Shown here: piece after piece, positions 43,193 through 52,131 of the stretch | How positions within the stretch are numbered: the first letter of the stretch is position 1 | How the letters are laid out: every line of letters begins with the position of its first letter | Source: Actinomycetota bacterium | GTDB lineage: Bacteria; Actinomycetota; Acidimicrobiia; Acidimicrobiales; Aldehydirespiratoraceae | Direction: 5' to 3' | DNA length: 64,000 bases | Assembly (NCBI GenBank): GCA_029979265.1 | Contig: JAPOHW010000011.1 | Span: 62,001-126,000, forward strand | Notes under the pieces: generated by a model | What the model saw: the letters and a program-made list of their open reading frames with translations, nothing else | Told to the model about the DNA's origin: nothing | The model's database searches: none | Position numbers and translations under genes: made by a program

Positions 43193-43987
43193 ATGCCGGG
43201 CTTCTTCGAGACCGAGACCGAGATCGAACCCGCAGGCTCCGGCCGTTGGACCGCCCAGATCTCGTCGGCATGGAACATCAACGACAACGCAAACGGCGGC
43301 TATCTCCTCACCCCGGCACTGCGAGCCATTCAGGAGTTGACGGGCCACCCGGATCCGCTCACGGTCACCACGCATTTCTTTCGCCCCGGCCGAGGTGATC
43401 AACCCGCCGAGATCAGCGCCGAGATCCTGAAGTCCGGTCGTACCCTCTCGACCGCGTCAGCGACGCTCTCGCAGGAAGGCAAGCCTCGAATCCACGTCAT
43501 CGCCGGCTTCGGCGATGTCGACGCCACCACCCAACATGATGCGGCCTGGTCGATCGAGATGCCCGACATGCCGCCTCCCGACGACTGTGTCGACCGAAGC
43601 ACGATTGCCCAGGGCATCACGGTCGCCCTCAACGATCGCAACGAGATCCGGGTCGATCCCGCATGCTTCGACGCCGTCCACGACGGCTCCCCGACCGAAA
43701 TGCGAGGCTGGGCACGGTTCCGCGACGGCAGTGAACCATCGGCGATGGCGTTGCCGTTCTTCGCTGATTCGTTCCCACCGACGGTGTTCACGAGGCTCGG
43801 TCCGATCGGCTGGGTCCCGACCCTCGAGTTGACCGTGCACGTGCGTCGACGTCCAACCCCAGGGTGGCTCGCCTGCCAGGTGTGGACCGACGATCTCCAC
43901 AACGGCAAGCTGATTGAGTCGTGTCGTCTCTGGGACTCGAGTGGTGCACTGGTTGCCCAGGGACGTCAGCTCGGTCTGTTGATCTGA
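43193..43987 (+). CDS. Thioesterase-like superfamily protein
   Basis: The 264-residue protein fits the double-hotdog acyl-CoA thioesterase group related to TesB: WNINDNANGGYLLTPALRAIQE, THFFRPGRGDQPAEISAEIL for the first hotdog and a second from about residue 150 ending DSSGALVAQGRQLGLL. It should hydrolyse acyl-CoA or bind acyl chains. It is a single leaderless gene; the substrate is unknown. Confidence 0.85.
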   Translation: MPGFFETETEIEPAGSGRWTAQISSAWNINDNANGGYLLTPALRAIQELTGHPDPLTVTTHFFRPGRGDQPAEISAEILKSGRTLSTASATLSQEGKPRIHVIAGFGDVDATTQHDAAWSIEMPDMPPPDDCVDRSTIAQGITVALNDRNEIRVDPACFDAVHDGSPTEMRGWARFRDGSEPSAMALPFFADSFPPTVFTRLGPIGWVPTLELTVHVRRRPTPGWLACQVWTDDLHNGKLIESCRLWDSSGALVAQGRQLGLLI

Positions 43988-44020
43988 GCCCACAGCAACA
44001 CCGTGGGCGATACTTGCCGC

Positions 44021-45166
44021 ATGGATCCTGCCATCCGTTTTCCGAGCGTCGCACACCTGCAAGAACATGCACGCAAGCGAATCCCGCACTTCGCCTGGGA
44101 GTACCTCGACAGCGGCGAGATGGCCGAAGCGACTCGCGACGACAACATCGACGCCCTCCAGCGGGTCACGCTGACACCGCGCTTCATGAAGGGGCTGATG
44201 ACTCCGGTTGTCGAGACCGAGCTCTTCGGACACTGCTATGACGCACCGATCGGCATTGCCCCGGTCGGTCTCACCGGTCTCATCTGGCCCGGCGCCGACC
44301 ATGCGCTCGCAGCGTGTGGAGCCAACGCAAATATCCCGTACGTCGCATCGACGGTCAGCACCGGTTTGGCGGAGGAGATCGGCCCGATCGCCGACGGCCG
44401 CGGCTGGTTCCAGCTGTACCCACCGCGCGACAAGGACCAGCGCGACGACCTCCTGCAGCGGGTGGCTGCATCCGGGTTCACGACGATCGTTGTCACCGCC
44501 GACGTTCCGGCCCCATCTCGGCGGGCCCGACAGACGCGGGCCCGGATCGCGATCCCACCGCGCATCACTCCGAAGCTGATCGGGCAGACCCTGCGCCGTC
44601 CGGCCTGGGCGCTCGGCACCCTGCGTCATGGCCTCCCCCGGTTCCGAACGCTCGGGAAGTACCACGACGAGTCATCGATGCGTGCCTCTGCCGGCTTCGT
44701 CGGAGCAAGTCTCGGCGGCACGCTCGACTGGGAGTATTTCCGGGAAGTCTGCGAGCAGTGGGACGGACCCGTCGTCTTGAAAGGTGTGCTTCATCCCGAC
44801 GATGCTGCATTGACGATCGACAACGGGGGCGCCGGCGTCGTGGTGTCCAACCACGGCGGCCGCCAACTCGACTCGGCACCGGCCCCGATCACCGCACTTC
44901 CCGCCATCGTCGACCGTATCGGTGGTCGAGGAGCAGTGCTCTTCGACTCCGGAATCCGGACCGGTCTCGACGTTGCTCGGGCGATCGCCCTCGGCGCCGA
45001 CATGACATTCTCGGGCCGGTCGTTCATGTTCGGCCTCGGGGCGATGGGTGCGGCCGGACCGGCGCACGTGGCCACCCTGCTGCGACGCGAACTTGTCACG
45101 GTCATGCACCAACTTGGTTGCGGGACGCTCGACGAGCTTCGCGAACTCGAGGTCGGTCGGCGGTGA
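44021..45166 (+). CDS. FMN-dependent alpha-hydroxy acid oxidase/dehydrogenase
   Basis: The 381-residue TIM barrel belongs to the LldD/glycolate-oxidase family. Conserved are [23 protein letters not shown], the active-site base and arginine in [17 protein letters not shown] and the FMN phosphate loop in [19 protein letters not shown]. It oxidises L-lactate, mandelate or a similar 2-hydroxy acid. ATG 44021 starts at the conserved N-terminus; an upstream GTG adds six residues. The stop overlaps the methyltransferase start (GTGA). Confidence 0.9.
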   Translation: MDPAIRFPSVAHLQEHARKRIPHFAWEYLDSGEMAEATRDDNIDALQRVTLTPRFMKGLMTPVVETELFGHCYDAPIGIAPVGLTGLIWPGADHALAACGANANIPYVASTVSTGLAEEIGPIADGRGWFQLYPPRDKDQRDDLLQRVAASGFTTIVVTADVPAPSRRARQTRARIAIPPRITPKLIGQTLRRPAWALGTLRHGLPRFRTLGKYHDESSMRASAGFVGASLGGTLDWEYFREVCEQWDGPVVLKGVLHPDDAALTIDNGGAGVVVSNHGGRQLDSAPAPITALPAIVDRIGGRGAVLFDSGIRTGLDVARAIALGADMTFSGRSFMFGLGAMGAAGPAHVATLLRRELVTVMHQLGCGTLDELRELEVGRR

Positions 45167-45993
45167 ACCTCGATGACTACCGAGCGGCCAACCTTGCGAA
45201 CTGGAACGAGCGGGTGGCGGGCCACACCGGACCCGGGGGCTACAACCTCGTCGACCTGATCGAGGACCCGTCCTATCTCTCCGGGGTTGTCAGCTTCGAC
45301 CGCGACGTGTTCGGCGACGTCACCGGCAAAACGCTGTTGCACGCCCAGTGCCACATCGGTACCGACACCCTGTCGTGGGCCAAACTCGGTGCGCAGGTGA
45401 CAGGGTTCGATTTCTCGTCCGAAGCGTTGGCGGTGGCCCGAGCACTCGCCGCCGACGGGGGCTGGGACGCAACCTTCGTGGAGGCCGAGTTCTACGACGC
45501 CCCCCGCCACATCCACGATCGATTCGACCTCGTCTACACGAGCGTTGGTGCGATCAACTGGTTGCCCGACATGACGGCGTGGGCCACGATCCTTGCCGAT
45601 TTTTTGCACCCGGGGGGCCAGCTCTACCTCCGTGACACCCATCCCATGCTCGGGGCGCTCGACGACGAACGCGACGACGACCAACTGGTCGTCTCCTACC
45701 CCTACTTCAACCCGGGTGTCCCCCTGCGGTGGGAGTCCGACGAGAGCTATGCGGGCAGCGCCAAACTCACCAACATCGTCAACTTCGAATGGCCGCATTC
45801 GATCGGGGATGTCGTGACCGCCCTGCTCGACGCCGGCCTGGTGCTCGATCATCTCCGGGAATACCAGCATCTCGACTGGCGGTTCTTTTCGTGGATGGAG
45901 CAGGACGGTGATCGGTTCGTACTTCCCAAAGCGCGACGCGGTCACGTACCACTCCAGTTCTCTGTCCTCGCCCACAAACCGGAGCAACCGTGA
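45163..45993 (+). CDS. Class I SAM-dependent methyltransferase
   Basis: The 276-residue protein has the SAM-binding core: [19 protein letters not shown] (motif I), [18 protein letters not shown], and [17 protein letters not shown]. The aromatic-rich C-terminal part may bind the substrate, which is unknown. GTG 45163 overlaps the preceding stop by four bases, and its own stop adjoins the next ATG, so three small genes form a coupled run. Confidence 0.88.
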   Translation: MNLDDYRAANLANWNERVAGHTGPGGYNLVDLIEDPSYLSGVVSFDRDVFGDVTGKTLLHAQCHIGTDTLSWAKLGAQVTGFDFSSEALAVARALAADGGWDATFVEAEFYDAPRHIHDRFDLVYTSVGAINWLPDMTAWATILADFLHPGGQLYLRDTHPMLGALDDERDDDQLVVSYPYFNPGVPLRWESDESYAGSAKLTNIVNFEWPHSIGDVVTALLDAGLVLDHLREYQHLDWRFFSWMEQDGDRFVLPKARRGHVPLQFSVLAHKPEQP

Positions 45994-46487
45994 TGCCCGA
46001 TCCTTCCTTCGCCCCGACCGTCGGGCTTCGCCACGCCGTCCTGTGGGTCTCCGATCCGCATGCGAGTGCTCGGTTCTACGAGCACGCCCTCGGACTCGTC
46101 GTGAAGAACGACATGGGCGATGCCGTCTTTCTCACCTCACCGGCCAGTATCACCGATCACGACCTCGGCTTGTTCCGAGCTACCGTGCCGCACGCACCTG
46201 CGTCCCGCCAGATCGGGTTGTACCACCTTGCGTGGGAGGTCCCGACGCTCGCCGACCTCGAACTGGCAAAGGCCCGCCTGTCGGCCATGGGTGCGCTCAT
46301 CGGCGAGAACAACCACGGCGTCAGCCGCAGCCTCTACTGCCACGACCCTGACGGCCTCGAATTCGAGATCATGTGGGAGGTCCCGGTCGAACTGCTCCGA
46401 TCAGACGAACCCGAGAACCTTCCGCTCGACTTCCGAGCCGACCAAGCTCGCTTCGGTGCCGACACCCGCGGAAACGGCGCACGGTAA
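45993..46487 (+). CDS. VOC-fold (glyoxalase/extradiol dioxygenase-like) protein
   Basis: The 164-residue protein has two beta-alpha-beta-beta-beta modules: LRHAVLWVSDPHASARFYEH and YHLAWEVPTLADLELAKARL, and ends CHDPDGLEFEIMWEVP. Metal ligands could be the histidines of LRHAV and YHLAW and the glutamate of GLEFEI. It resembles catechol-2,3-dioxygenase and glyoxalase relatives; the reaction is not assigned. Its ATG overlaps the methyltransferase stop by one base. Confidence 0.85.
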   Translation: MPDPSFAPTVGLRHAVLWVSDPHASARFYEHALGLVVKNDMGDAVFLTSPASITDHDLGLFRATVPHAPASRQIGLYHLAWEVPTLADLELAKARLSAMGALIGENNHGVSRSLYCHDPDGLEFEIMWEVPVELLRSDEPENLPLDFRADQARFGADTRGNGAR

Positions 46488-46494
46488 ACGCGGC

Positions 46495-46500
46495 TACCGT
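46495..46500 (+). promoter_or_regulatory. -10 box of xseA-xseB operon
   Basis: TACCGT ends eight bases before ATG 46509. Confidence 0.5.
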
Positions 46501-46508
46501 CGCTTGCG

Positions 46509-47843
46509 ATGAGCGACCAGACCCTCACTGTCTCGGAGTTGGGAGTCGTCATCCGCGCTGCACTCGAACAGGCGGTGCCGTTCGGCGTCTGGGTCGAAGG
46601 TGAGATCCAGGACATCTCCCGCAGCCGAAACGGGCACGTCTATTTCGAGTTGATCGAGTCGTCCGAAACCCCGGGGGCGCCACCTGTCGCCACCATTCCG
46701 GTCGTGCTGTTTCGCGACATCCGCGAACGGGTCAACAAGCTCCTCAGACGCCACGGCGACCCGATCCGGATGACTGATGGCGTGGCGGTCCGCATCCAGG
46801 GCATGGTCGACTTCTACCCACCGGCGGGCCGTCTCCAACTCCGGATGTCGGGCATCGATCCGACCTACACGCTGGGGATCATCGCCGCTGAACGTGAAGC
46901 GCTCATGCGCAAGCTGGCCGACGCCGACCTCCTGCGAGCCAACGCTCGCCACGCCCTCGCCCCGGTGCCACTGCGGATCGGTGTGGTGACGTCGCTCGGA
47001 TCTGCTGCCCATGCCGACATCACCACCGTCTTCGAGCAGTCACCGCACAGCTTCACCCTCGTCGAGGTCGACACTGCCGTGCAGGGAGCAGGAGCGGAGA
47101 GGCAGATCGCCGCCGCAGTGCGCGCCGCGGGCGCTGCCGACGTCGACGTCCTCCTGGTCGCTCGGGGTGGTGGCTCGAAGACCGATCTCGCGGTCTTCGA
47201 CCACGAGGTGGTGGCCACTGCGATCGCCGGCGCGCCGGTGCCGGTGTTCACCGGTATCGGTCACGACATCGATCGTTCGGTTGCCGACGAGGTGGCCCAT
47301 ACCGCCCACACCACGCCAACCGCCGCAGCCCAAGCGATCGTTGCCCTCGTCGACGAGTGGCTCGGCCGACTCGCCCTGATCGAAGCCGATGTCGCCCACT
47401 CGGCCCGCCGGGCGGTCGATCGCGCCACCCACCGAGTGACCGGCCACCGCCAACACATCGGCCGGGCTGCCTCGACGGCGATCGGGCGGGCCGATGACCG
47501 GCTGATGCAAGCATCAGCCCGAATCCGTCGCGCCACGATGCGGGCCGAGTCGAGCGCCCACACCCAGCTCGACCGCGCCGCAGCTCGGCTGGCACTCGCA
47601 AGTCGCCATGGCCTGCGAGCCGCCGACCTTCGCCTCGACGCTGCGGCATCGCGAAGACGGGTCCTCGACCCGGCGTTGGCTCTCGCCCGCGGCTGGTCGA
47701 TCACCCGGGGACCCAACGGCTCGGTGATCCGTTCGACGAGCGACGTCGCAAATGGGGATGCGGTGACCACCACGCTTGCCGACGGATTCATCACCAGTAC
47801 GATCACCGCGACCGAGCCGGCAGGAGCACACGACGATGACTGA
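46509..47843 (+). CDS. xseA: Exodeoxyribonuclease VII large subunit
   Basis: The 444-residue protein starts with an OB fold (FGVWVEGEIQDISRSRNGHVYF) and has the nuclease core RIGVVTSLGSAAHADI, DVLLVARGGGSKTDLAVF and FTGIGHDIDRSVADEVAHT. A long helical stretch (about 270-390), probably coiled coil, and the RGWSITRGPNGSVIRS tail follow. It degrades single-stranded DNA with XseB, whose start overlaps this stop by eight bases. Confidence 0.96.
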   Translation: MSDQTLTVSELGVVIRAALEQAVPFGVWVEGEIQDISRSRNGHVYFELIESSETPGAPPVATIPVVLFRDIRERVNKLLRRHGDPIRMTDGVAVRIQGMVDFYPPAGRLQLRMSGIDPTYTLGIIAAEREALMRKLADADLLRANARHALAPVPLRIGVVTSLGSAAHADITTVFEQSPHSFTLVEVDTAVQGAGAERQIAAAVRAAGAADVDVLLVARGGGSKTDLAVFDHEVVATAIAGAPVPVFTGIGHDIDRSVADEVAHTAHTTPTAAAQAIVALVDEWLGRLALIEADVAHSARRAVDRATHRVTGHRQHIGRAASTAIGRADDRLMQASARIRRATMRAESSAHTQLDRAAARLALASRHGLRAADLRLDAAASRRRVLDPALALARGWSITRGPNGSVIRSTSDVANGDAVTTTLADGFITSTITATEPAGAHDDD

Positions 47844-48105
47844 CGACGAGGCCGCCGACCACATCGGTTACGCCGACGCGATGTCCGAACTCGAAGCCAT
47901 TCTCGACGACCTCGAAGACGACGCACTCGACGTGGACGTCCTCGCCGCCAAAGTCGAACGCGCCAGTGACCTGATTCAGCTCTGTCGCAATCGCATCGGC
48001 GCAGCGCGAGTGCAGGTCGAACGAGTCGTCGCATCACTCGACGACGCCGGGCCGGGGACCGAGGATACAGACGACGCGGAAACCCTGTTCGACGGCGACG
48101 ACTGA
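47836..48105 (+). CDS. xseB: Exodeoxyribonuclease VII small subunit
   Basis: The 89-residue acidic helical protein matches XseB: YADAMSELEAILDDLEDDAL, then AAKVERASDLIQLCRNRIGA. It starts at ATG 47836 inside the end of xseA. Several copies wrap the helical part of the large subunit. The C-terminal tail is very acidic. Confidence 0.93.
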   Translation: MTDDEAADHIGYADAMSELEAILDDLEDDALDVDVLAAKVERASDLIQLCRNRIGAARVQVERVVASLDDAGPGTEDTDDAETLFDGDD

Positions 48106-48106
48106 C

Positions 48107-49153
48107 ATGACCGCAGCTCCTTGGCAGCTCACGGAGGTTGCGCAGCGCACGTCCGATGCCTTGGACGCGATCGTTGCGGCCGAGATCACAACATGGTCCG
48201 ATCTCGACCCCTCGATCGAGATGCCGCTCTCCGATCTCGCGACGTTCATTTCGGGCGGCGGAAAGCGCATTCGTCCCGCCTACTGCCACTGGGGCTTCGT
48301 CGCCGGAGGTGGCGATCCGTCCGGGGACGACGCCCTCGCCGCCTGCTGCGCAGTCGAGATGCTGCAGGCATTCGCCCTGGTCCACGACGACGTGATGGAC
48401 GGATCTCCGACCCGACGCGGCAGCCCGACCGTCTGGGCTCGCTACATCGAACGTCACCAGGCCGGGGCCTGGCAGGGCGAGGCCCGACGTTTCGGCGAAG
48501 CCGCCGCGATCCTCGTCGGTGACATCGCCATGGTCATGGCTGATCGCCAGATGTCGGCGTACGCCGATGACGCGCGGCGAATCTGGGATCTCCTCCGAAC
48601 CGAGCTCAACTTCGGCCAATACCTCGACGTGCTCGGCACCGCCAGAGGCCATGTGTCGGTCGAGGGTGCTCGGACGATCATGCGGAACAAGACGGCCGGC
48701 TACACCATCGTCCGCCCACTGCAGCTCGGTGCTGCTGTCGCCGACGCAGCACATCTCCACCCGTGGCTCGACGCGCACGGCATGCCACTCGGCGTTGCGT
48801 TCCAGCTCCGCGACGACATGCTCGGCGCATTCGGCGACGAGGCGAAGACGGGAAAACCGGTTGGGGACGATCTCCGGGAGGCGAAACCCACTGTCCTGCT
48901 GGCCCGAGCCCGAGCCACCGCCTCTCCGGAGCAACTCGAGGTGCTCGACCGGGTTGGCCCCGACATCACCGACGACGAGGTGGCATCGATCCAAACAGTG
49001 ATGATCGAGACCGGGGCGGTCGAGGCGTGTGAGCGGGAGATCGCAGAACTCCTCGAACAGGCAACCGCAGCACTCGACCTGCTACCTGACGTCAACGGGA
49101 GCCGGGACGCACTCACCGCACTCGCCGACTTCGTCGTCCGTCGCGACGGCTGA
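48107..49153 (+). CDS. Polyprenyl diphosphate synthase (geranylgeranyl type)
   Basis: The 348-residue protein has the first Asp-rich motif DDVMDGSPTRRG and the second RDDMLGAFGDEAKTGKPVGDD, plus GGKRIRP for diphosphate binding. It joins isopentenyl units onto an allylic diphosphate; product length (C15-C20 or more) cannot be set with certainty. The start lies one base after the xseB stop, so it is in the same operon. Confidence 0.92.
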   Translation: MTAAPWQLTEVAQRTSDALDAIVAAEITTWSDLDPSIEMPLSDLATFISGGGKRIRPAYCHWGFVAGGGDPSGDDALAACCAVEMLQAFALVHDDVMDGSPTRRGSPTVWARYIERHQAGAWQGEARRFGEAAAILVGDIAMVMADRQMSAYADDARRIWDLLRTELNFGQYLDVLGTARGHVSVEGARTIMRNKTAGYTIVRPLQLGAAVADAAHLHPWLDAHGMPLGVAFQLRDDMLGAFGDEAKTGKPVGDDLREAKPTVLLARARATASPEQLEVLDRVGPDITDDEVASIQTVMIETGAVEACEREIAELLEQATAALDLLPDVNGSRDALTALADFVVRRDG

Positions 49154-49208
49154 CCCCAACGGCATACGACGACCGCCCCGCCGCCGACGTGTTCCAGCAC
49201 ACCGGCCC

Positions 49209-49214
49209 TAGCGT
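49209..49214 (+). promoter_or_regulatory. -10 box of prfC
   Basis: TAGCGT ends six bases before GTG 49221. Confidence 0.5.
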
Positions 49215-49220
49215 GAGGGA

Positions 49221-50801
49221 GTGGCTGAACCGAAGGCCGAAGCCTCCCGCCGTCGAACGTTCGCAATCATCTCGCACCCCGACGCGGGCAAGACCACCCT
49301 GACCGAGAAATTCCTCCTGTACGGCGGCGCACTGACATCCGGAGCCGGTTCGGTGAAGGCGAAGGGGGATCGTCGCAGCGCAACGTCGGATTGGATGGAA
49401 CTCGAGCAACAGCGTGGCATTTCGATCACGTCGACCGTGCTGCAATTTCCGTACCGCGGCAATGTGCTCAACCTGCTCGACACACCGGGTCACCGTGACT
49501 TCTCCGAGGACACCTACCGGGTGCTCGCAGCGACCGACGCCGCAATCATGGTGCTCGACGGATCGAAGGGCATCGAGGCGCAGACCCGCAAACTCTTCGA
49601 GGTCTGCCGCGATCGCGAGATCCCTATCGTCACGTTCATCAACAAGTGGGACCGTCCGGGGCGTGATGCACTCGAGTTGCTGGACGAGATCGAAGAACAG
49701 TTGATCCTCGAGCCGGTGCCGATCTCCTGGCCGGTCGGCGACGGGGACCGTTTCCGGGGTCTGATCGACCGCCGCACCGGAGATTTCATTCGCTACACCC
49801 GCACCGCCGGCGGCTCGACCGAGGCGCCCGAGGAGCTGCTCGACGCCGAGCAAGCCGCCGCCGAAGAGGGCGATCGCTGGCTCGAGGCGCAGGAGGGCAT
49901 CGAACTCCTCGACGTCATGGAGCGCGACTTCGATGCCAAGCGGTTCGAGTCGGGCGAGCTCTCTCCCGTGTTCTTCGGATCGGCGCTGACCAACTTCGGG
50001 GTGCGACTCATCCTCGATGCCATGGTCGATCTTGTCCCTTCACCGTCGCCCCGTGTCGATCGCAAGGGTGATCCGCGACCACTCGACGCCCCCTTCTCGG
50101 GAATTGTGTTCAAGGTCCAGGCGAACATGGACAAAGCCCACCGCGACCGCGTCGCATTTCTCCGGGTGTGTTCCGGAAGGTTCGATCGGGGCATGGTCGT
50201 CACTCACGAGCCGAGCGGCAAGCCGTTTGCCACCAAGTACGCCCAATCGGTCAGCGGCCAAGCCCGGGAAACCGTCGAGCAGGCATTTCCCGGCGACGTT
50301 GTCGGGCTGGTCAACGCAACCGACTTCCGGGTCGGCGATGCCGTCTACGTCGACGAGGCCGTTCAGTGGCCACTGGTCCCGGCATTTGCACCGGCCCACT
50401 TTCGCATCGCCCGCACACTGGACACGTCGAAAGCCAAGCAATTCCGCAGCGGCATCACACAACTCGACGAGGAAGGGGTGGTGCAGGTCCTTCGCGAGCC
50501 CGACATCGGAGATCAGGCCCCGATCTTGGCTGCGGTCGGTCCGCTGCAATTCGAGGTCGTCCAGCATCGACTGGAGAACGAATTCGGGGCGCCAGTCGAA
50601 CTCGTGCCTTGCTCGTGGACCACGGCTCGAATCACCGATGCTCCGTCGGCAGAAAAGCTCCGAGGCATGTCGGGGGTCACGGTTGCGGCCCGGTCTGACG
50701 GCGAACTGCTGGCCCTGTTCGAGTCGCCGTACTGGCTGCAACGCCTCGAGATGGATCAGCCCGAATTGACCCTTGCGAAGTTGATTGCCGAGGGCTCCTG
50801 A
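49221..50801 (+). CDS. prfC: Peptide chain release factor 3
   Basis: The 526-residue translational GTPase has ISHPDAGKTTLTEKFL (P-loop), the G2 segment EQQRGISITSTVLQF, DTPGHRDFSEDTYR and NKWDRPGRDALEL. This is the RF3 subgroup pattern: SHPDAGKTT with the RGISIT switch. It removes RF1/RF2 from the ribosome after termination. RF3 is patchily distributed in bacteria. The gene is leaderless from GTG 49221. Confidence 0.96.
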   Translation: MAEPKAEASRRRTFAIISHPDAGKTTLTEKFLLYGGALTSGAGSVKAKGDRRSATSDWMELEQQRGISITSTVLQFPYRGNVLNLLDTPGHRDFSEDTYRVLAATDAAIMVLDGSKGIEAQTRKLFEVCRDREIPIVTFINKWDRPGRDALELLDEIEEQLILEPVPISWPVGDGDRFRGLIDRRTGDFIRYTRTAGGSTEAPEELLDAEQAAAEEGDRWLEAQEGIELLDVMERDFDAKRFESGELSPVFFGSALTNFGVRLILDAMVDLVPSPSPRVDRKGDPRPLDAPFSGIVFKVQANMDKAHRDRVAFLRVCSGRFDRGMVVTHEPSGKPFATKYAQSVSGQARETVEQAFPGDVVGLVNATDFRVGDAVYVDEAVQWPLVPAFAPAHFRIARTLDTSKAKQFRSGITQLDEEGVVQVLREPDIGDQAPILAAVGPLQFEVVQHRLENEFGAPVELVPCSWTTARITDAPSAEKLRGMSGVTVAARSDGELLALFESPYWLQRLEMDQPELTLAKLIAEGS

Positions 50802-50839
50802 TCGACCGCGCAAGTGGGTCGAACCCGCTGCCGCTCGCC

Positions 50840-50845
50840 TACGAT
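50840..50845 (+). promoter_or_regulatory. -10 box of 50-residue membrane protein gene
   Basis: TACGAT ends six bases before GTG 50852. Confidence 0.45.
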
Positions 50846-50851
50846 CCTGGC

Positions 50852-51004
50852 GTGCTGTTCGTTCCGATCGTGATCGCCCAGTCGACAACCGACATCGGCA
50901 ACGACGTCGCTACCGGCTCGGGCGCCGTTGCCGTCATCGGATTCGTGATTGTCGGATTCGCTGCGGTGCTCGGTGCCTACCTCTTCCGCAAGCGAAAAGG
51001 CTGA
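50852..51004 (+). CDS. Small single-span membrane protein
   Basis: The frame encodes 50 residues: a short N-terminal part with QSTTDIGNDVATGSG, one membrane helix (AVAVIGFVIVGFAAVLGAYL) and a basic tail FRKRKG. That gives an outside-N, inside-C topology by the positive-inside rule. A TACGAT box ends six bases before GTG 50852. No family is recognised. It lies alone between prfC and the MAPEG gene. Confidence 0.6.
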   Translation: MLFVPIVIAQSTTDIGNDVATGSGAVAVIGFVIVGFAAVLGAYLFRKRKG

Positions 51005-51085
51005 GCCCGAAGCGGTGGAACCGGAGCGACCAGTGGGCTGTACCCATCCACGAACCCGTTGCGACGAGATGGGAACCTTGACGCC

Positions 51086-51469
51086 ATGGACTTGACCTCA
51101 TCGCTCACTTATCTGGCCTGGACGTCTGCGCTCTGCCTGGTGCTTTGGATTCCCTATGTTTTGGAAACCATCGGCCGGCGGGGGCTACTGACCGTCCTTC
51201 GTTACGAAGAGAGCGACGTCGAACCCGCAGCGTGGGCACAGCGCTCCCACCGCGCCCACCTGAATCTTCTCGAGAATCTTCCTCCTTTCGCAGCGCTCGT
51301 GCTCATCGCCAACCTGACCGACGTGGCTGTGGGGGGCGCCGCAGCCGTGTTCTTCTGGGCCCGTGTTGCCCATGCGATCGTGCACATTGCTGGGGTGCCA
51401 TACCTTCGCACGGCGGCATTCTTCGTCAGTTGGGCTGCGATGTTCACCATCTTCTTCCGGATCATCTGA
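51086..51469 (+). CDS. MAPEG-family membrane protein
   Basis: The 127-residue protein has four predicted helices and the MAPEG-type loop: WAQRSHRAHLNLLENLPPFAALVLIA split as AQRSHRAHLNLLENLPPFA, with FFWARVAHAIVHIAGVPYLR after it. MAPEG proteins are small membrane enzymes or binders of glutathione and eicosanoids in eukaryotes; the bacterial role is open. ATG 51086 is chosen as it starts directly before the first helix. Confidence 0.88.
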   Translation: MDLTSSLTYLAWTSALCLVLWIPYVLETIGRRGLLTVLRYEESDVEPAAWAQRSHRAHLNLLENLPPFAALVLIANLTDVAVGGAAAVFFWARVAHAIVHIAGVPYLRTAAFFVSWAAMFTIFFRII

Positions 51470-51570
51470 ACGAATCGGCCAGCTCCCTGCGTTCATCGCC
51501 TCGGTCCTAGTGCGGAGCTGCAATGCACGGCGTCTTTCTAGGTCGTTGTACCCAGCTGGCGAGGAGCCGA

Positions 51571-51576
51571 TATCGT
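51571..51576 (+). promoter_or_regulatory. -10 box of H-NOX operon
   Basis: TATCGT ends seven bases before ATG 51584. Confidence 0.5.
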
Positions 51577-51583
51577 CCCCTCG

Positions 51584-52129
51584 ATGGTGATGGGCATGAT
51601 CTTGCAGGTACTCGAGGAAACCGTGACCGACATCGGGGGCGATGGCCTGTGGGATCAGGTCACAGAGGAGGCAGGAGTCTCTGCGGTCTACAGCAGGTTC
51701 GACCGCTATCCGAGCTCTGATTTCCTGGCCATTGTCGAGGCGGTCGCCAACACGCTCTCCATCAGCATGGATGAGGCAATGGCGATCGGGGGAGAAAAGG
51801 CCTTCCCCCACCTCTTTCGCCGCTGGCCCGACGGAGGCGCTTCCTACACAGACGCAGTGAGCCTGATCGGTGACTTGGATCTGGTCATCCATGCCGAGGT
51901 CAGAACGTGGGCTCCTCATTCCGACCCCCCCACGTTCGACATCCAGCCGAAGGACGACGGCTACGTGGTGAGTTACACCTCTGCACGCGGACTCGTACCC
52001 TTCTGCCAAGGACTCCTGAAAGGTGCCTTCACCCATTTCGGTACGTCGTGTGACGTCGAGATCATGCTGACCGAAGGCACGACCACATCGTTTTCCGTCC
52101 GACCCACTGATCCGTTGCGTTCGGGCTGA
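51584..52129 (+). CDS. H-NOX heme-based NO sensor
   Basis: The 181-residue protein fits the heme-NO/oxygen-binding domain. H103 in LDLVIHAEVRTW is placed as the proximal heme ligand, Pro115 as the conserved heme-distorting proline, and Y131-x-S133-x-R135 (YTSAR) as the heme-propionate clamp; numbering agrees with the Thermoanaerobacter H-NOX. The distal position 140 is Phe, not the Tyr that stabilises O2, so selective NO binding is predicted. The next gene, two bases downstream, is a c-di-GMP enzyme, the classic bacterial H-NOX partner. Confidence 0.92.
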   Translation: MVMGMILQVLEETVTDIGGDGLWDQVTEEAGVSAVYSRFDRYPSSDFLAIVEAVANTLSISMDEAMAIGGEKAFPHLFRRWPDGGASYTDAVSLIGDLDLVIHAEVRTWAPHSDPPTFDIQPKDDGYVVSYTSARGLVPFCQGLLKGAFTHFGTSCDVEIMLTEGTTTSFSVRPTDPLRSG

Positions 52130-52131
52130 TC

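Noticed and set aside
44011-44016. TACTTG as a leaderless -10 box of the hydroxy-acid oxidase gene
   Set aside because: The last base is G, not T, and the distance is four bases; it does not fit the pattern well enough to be counted.
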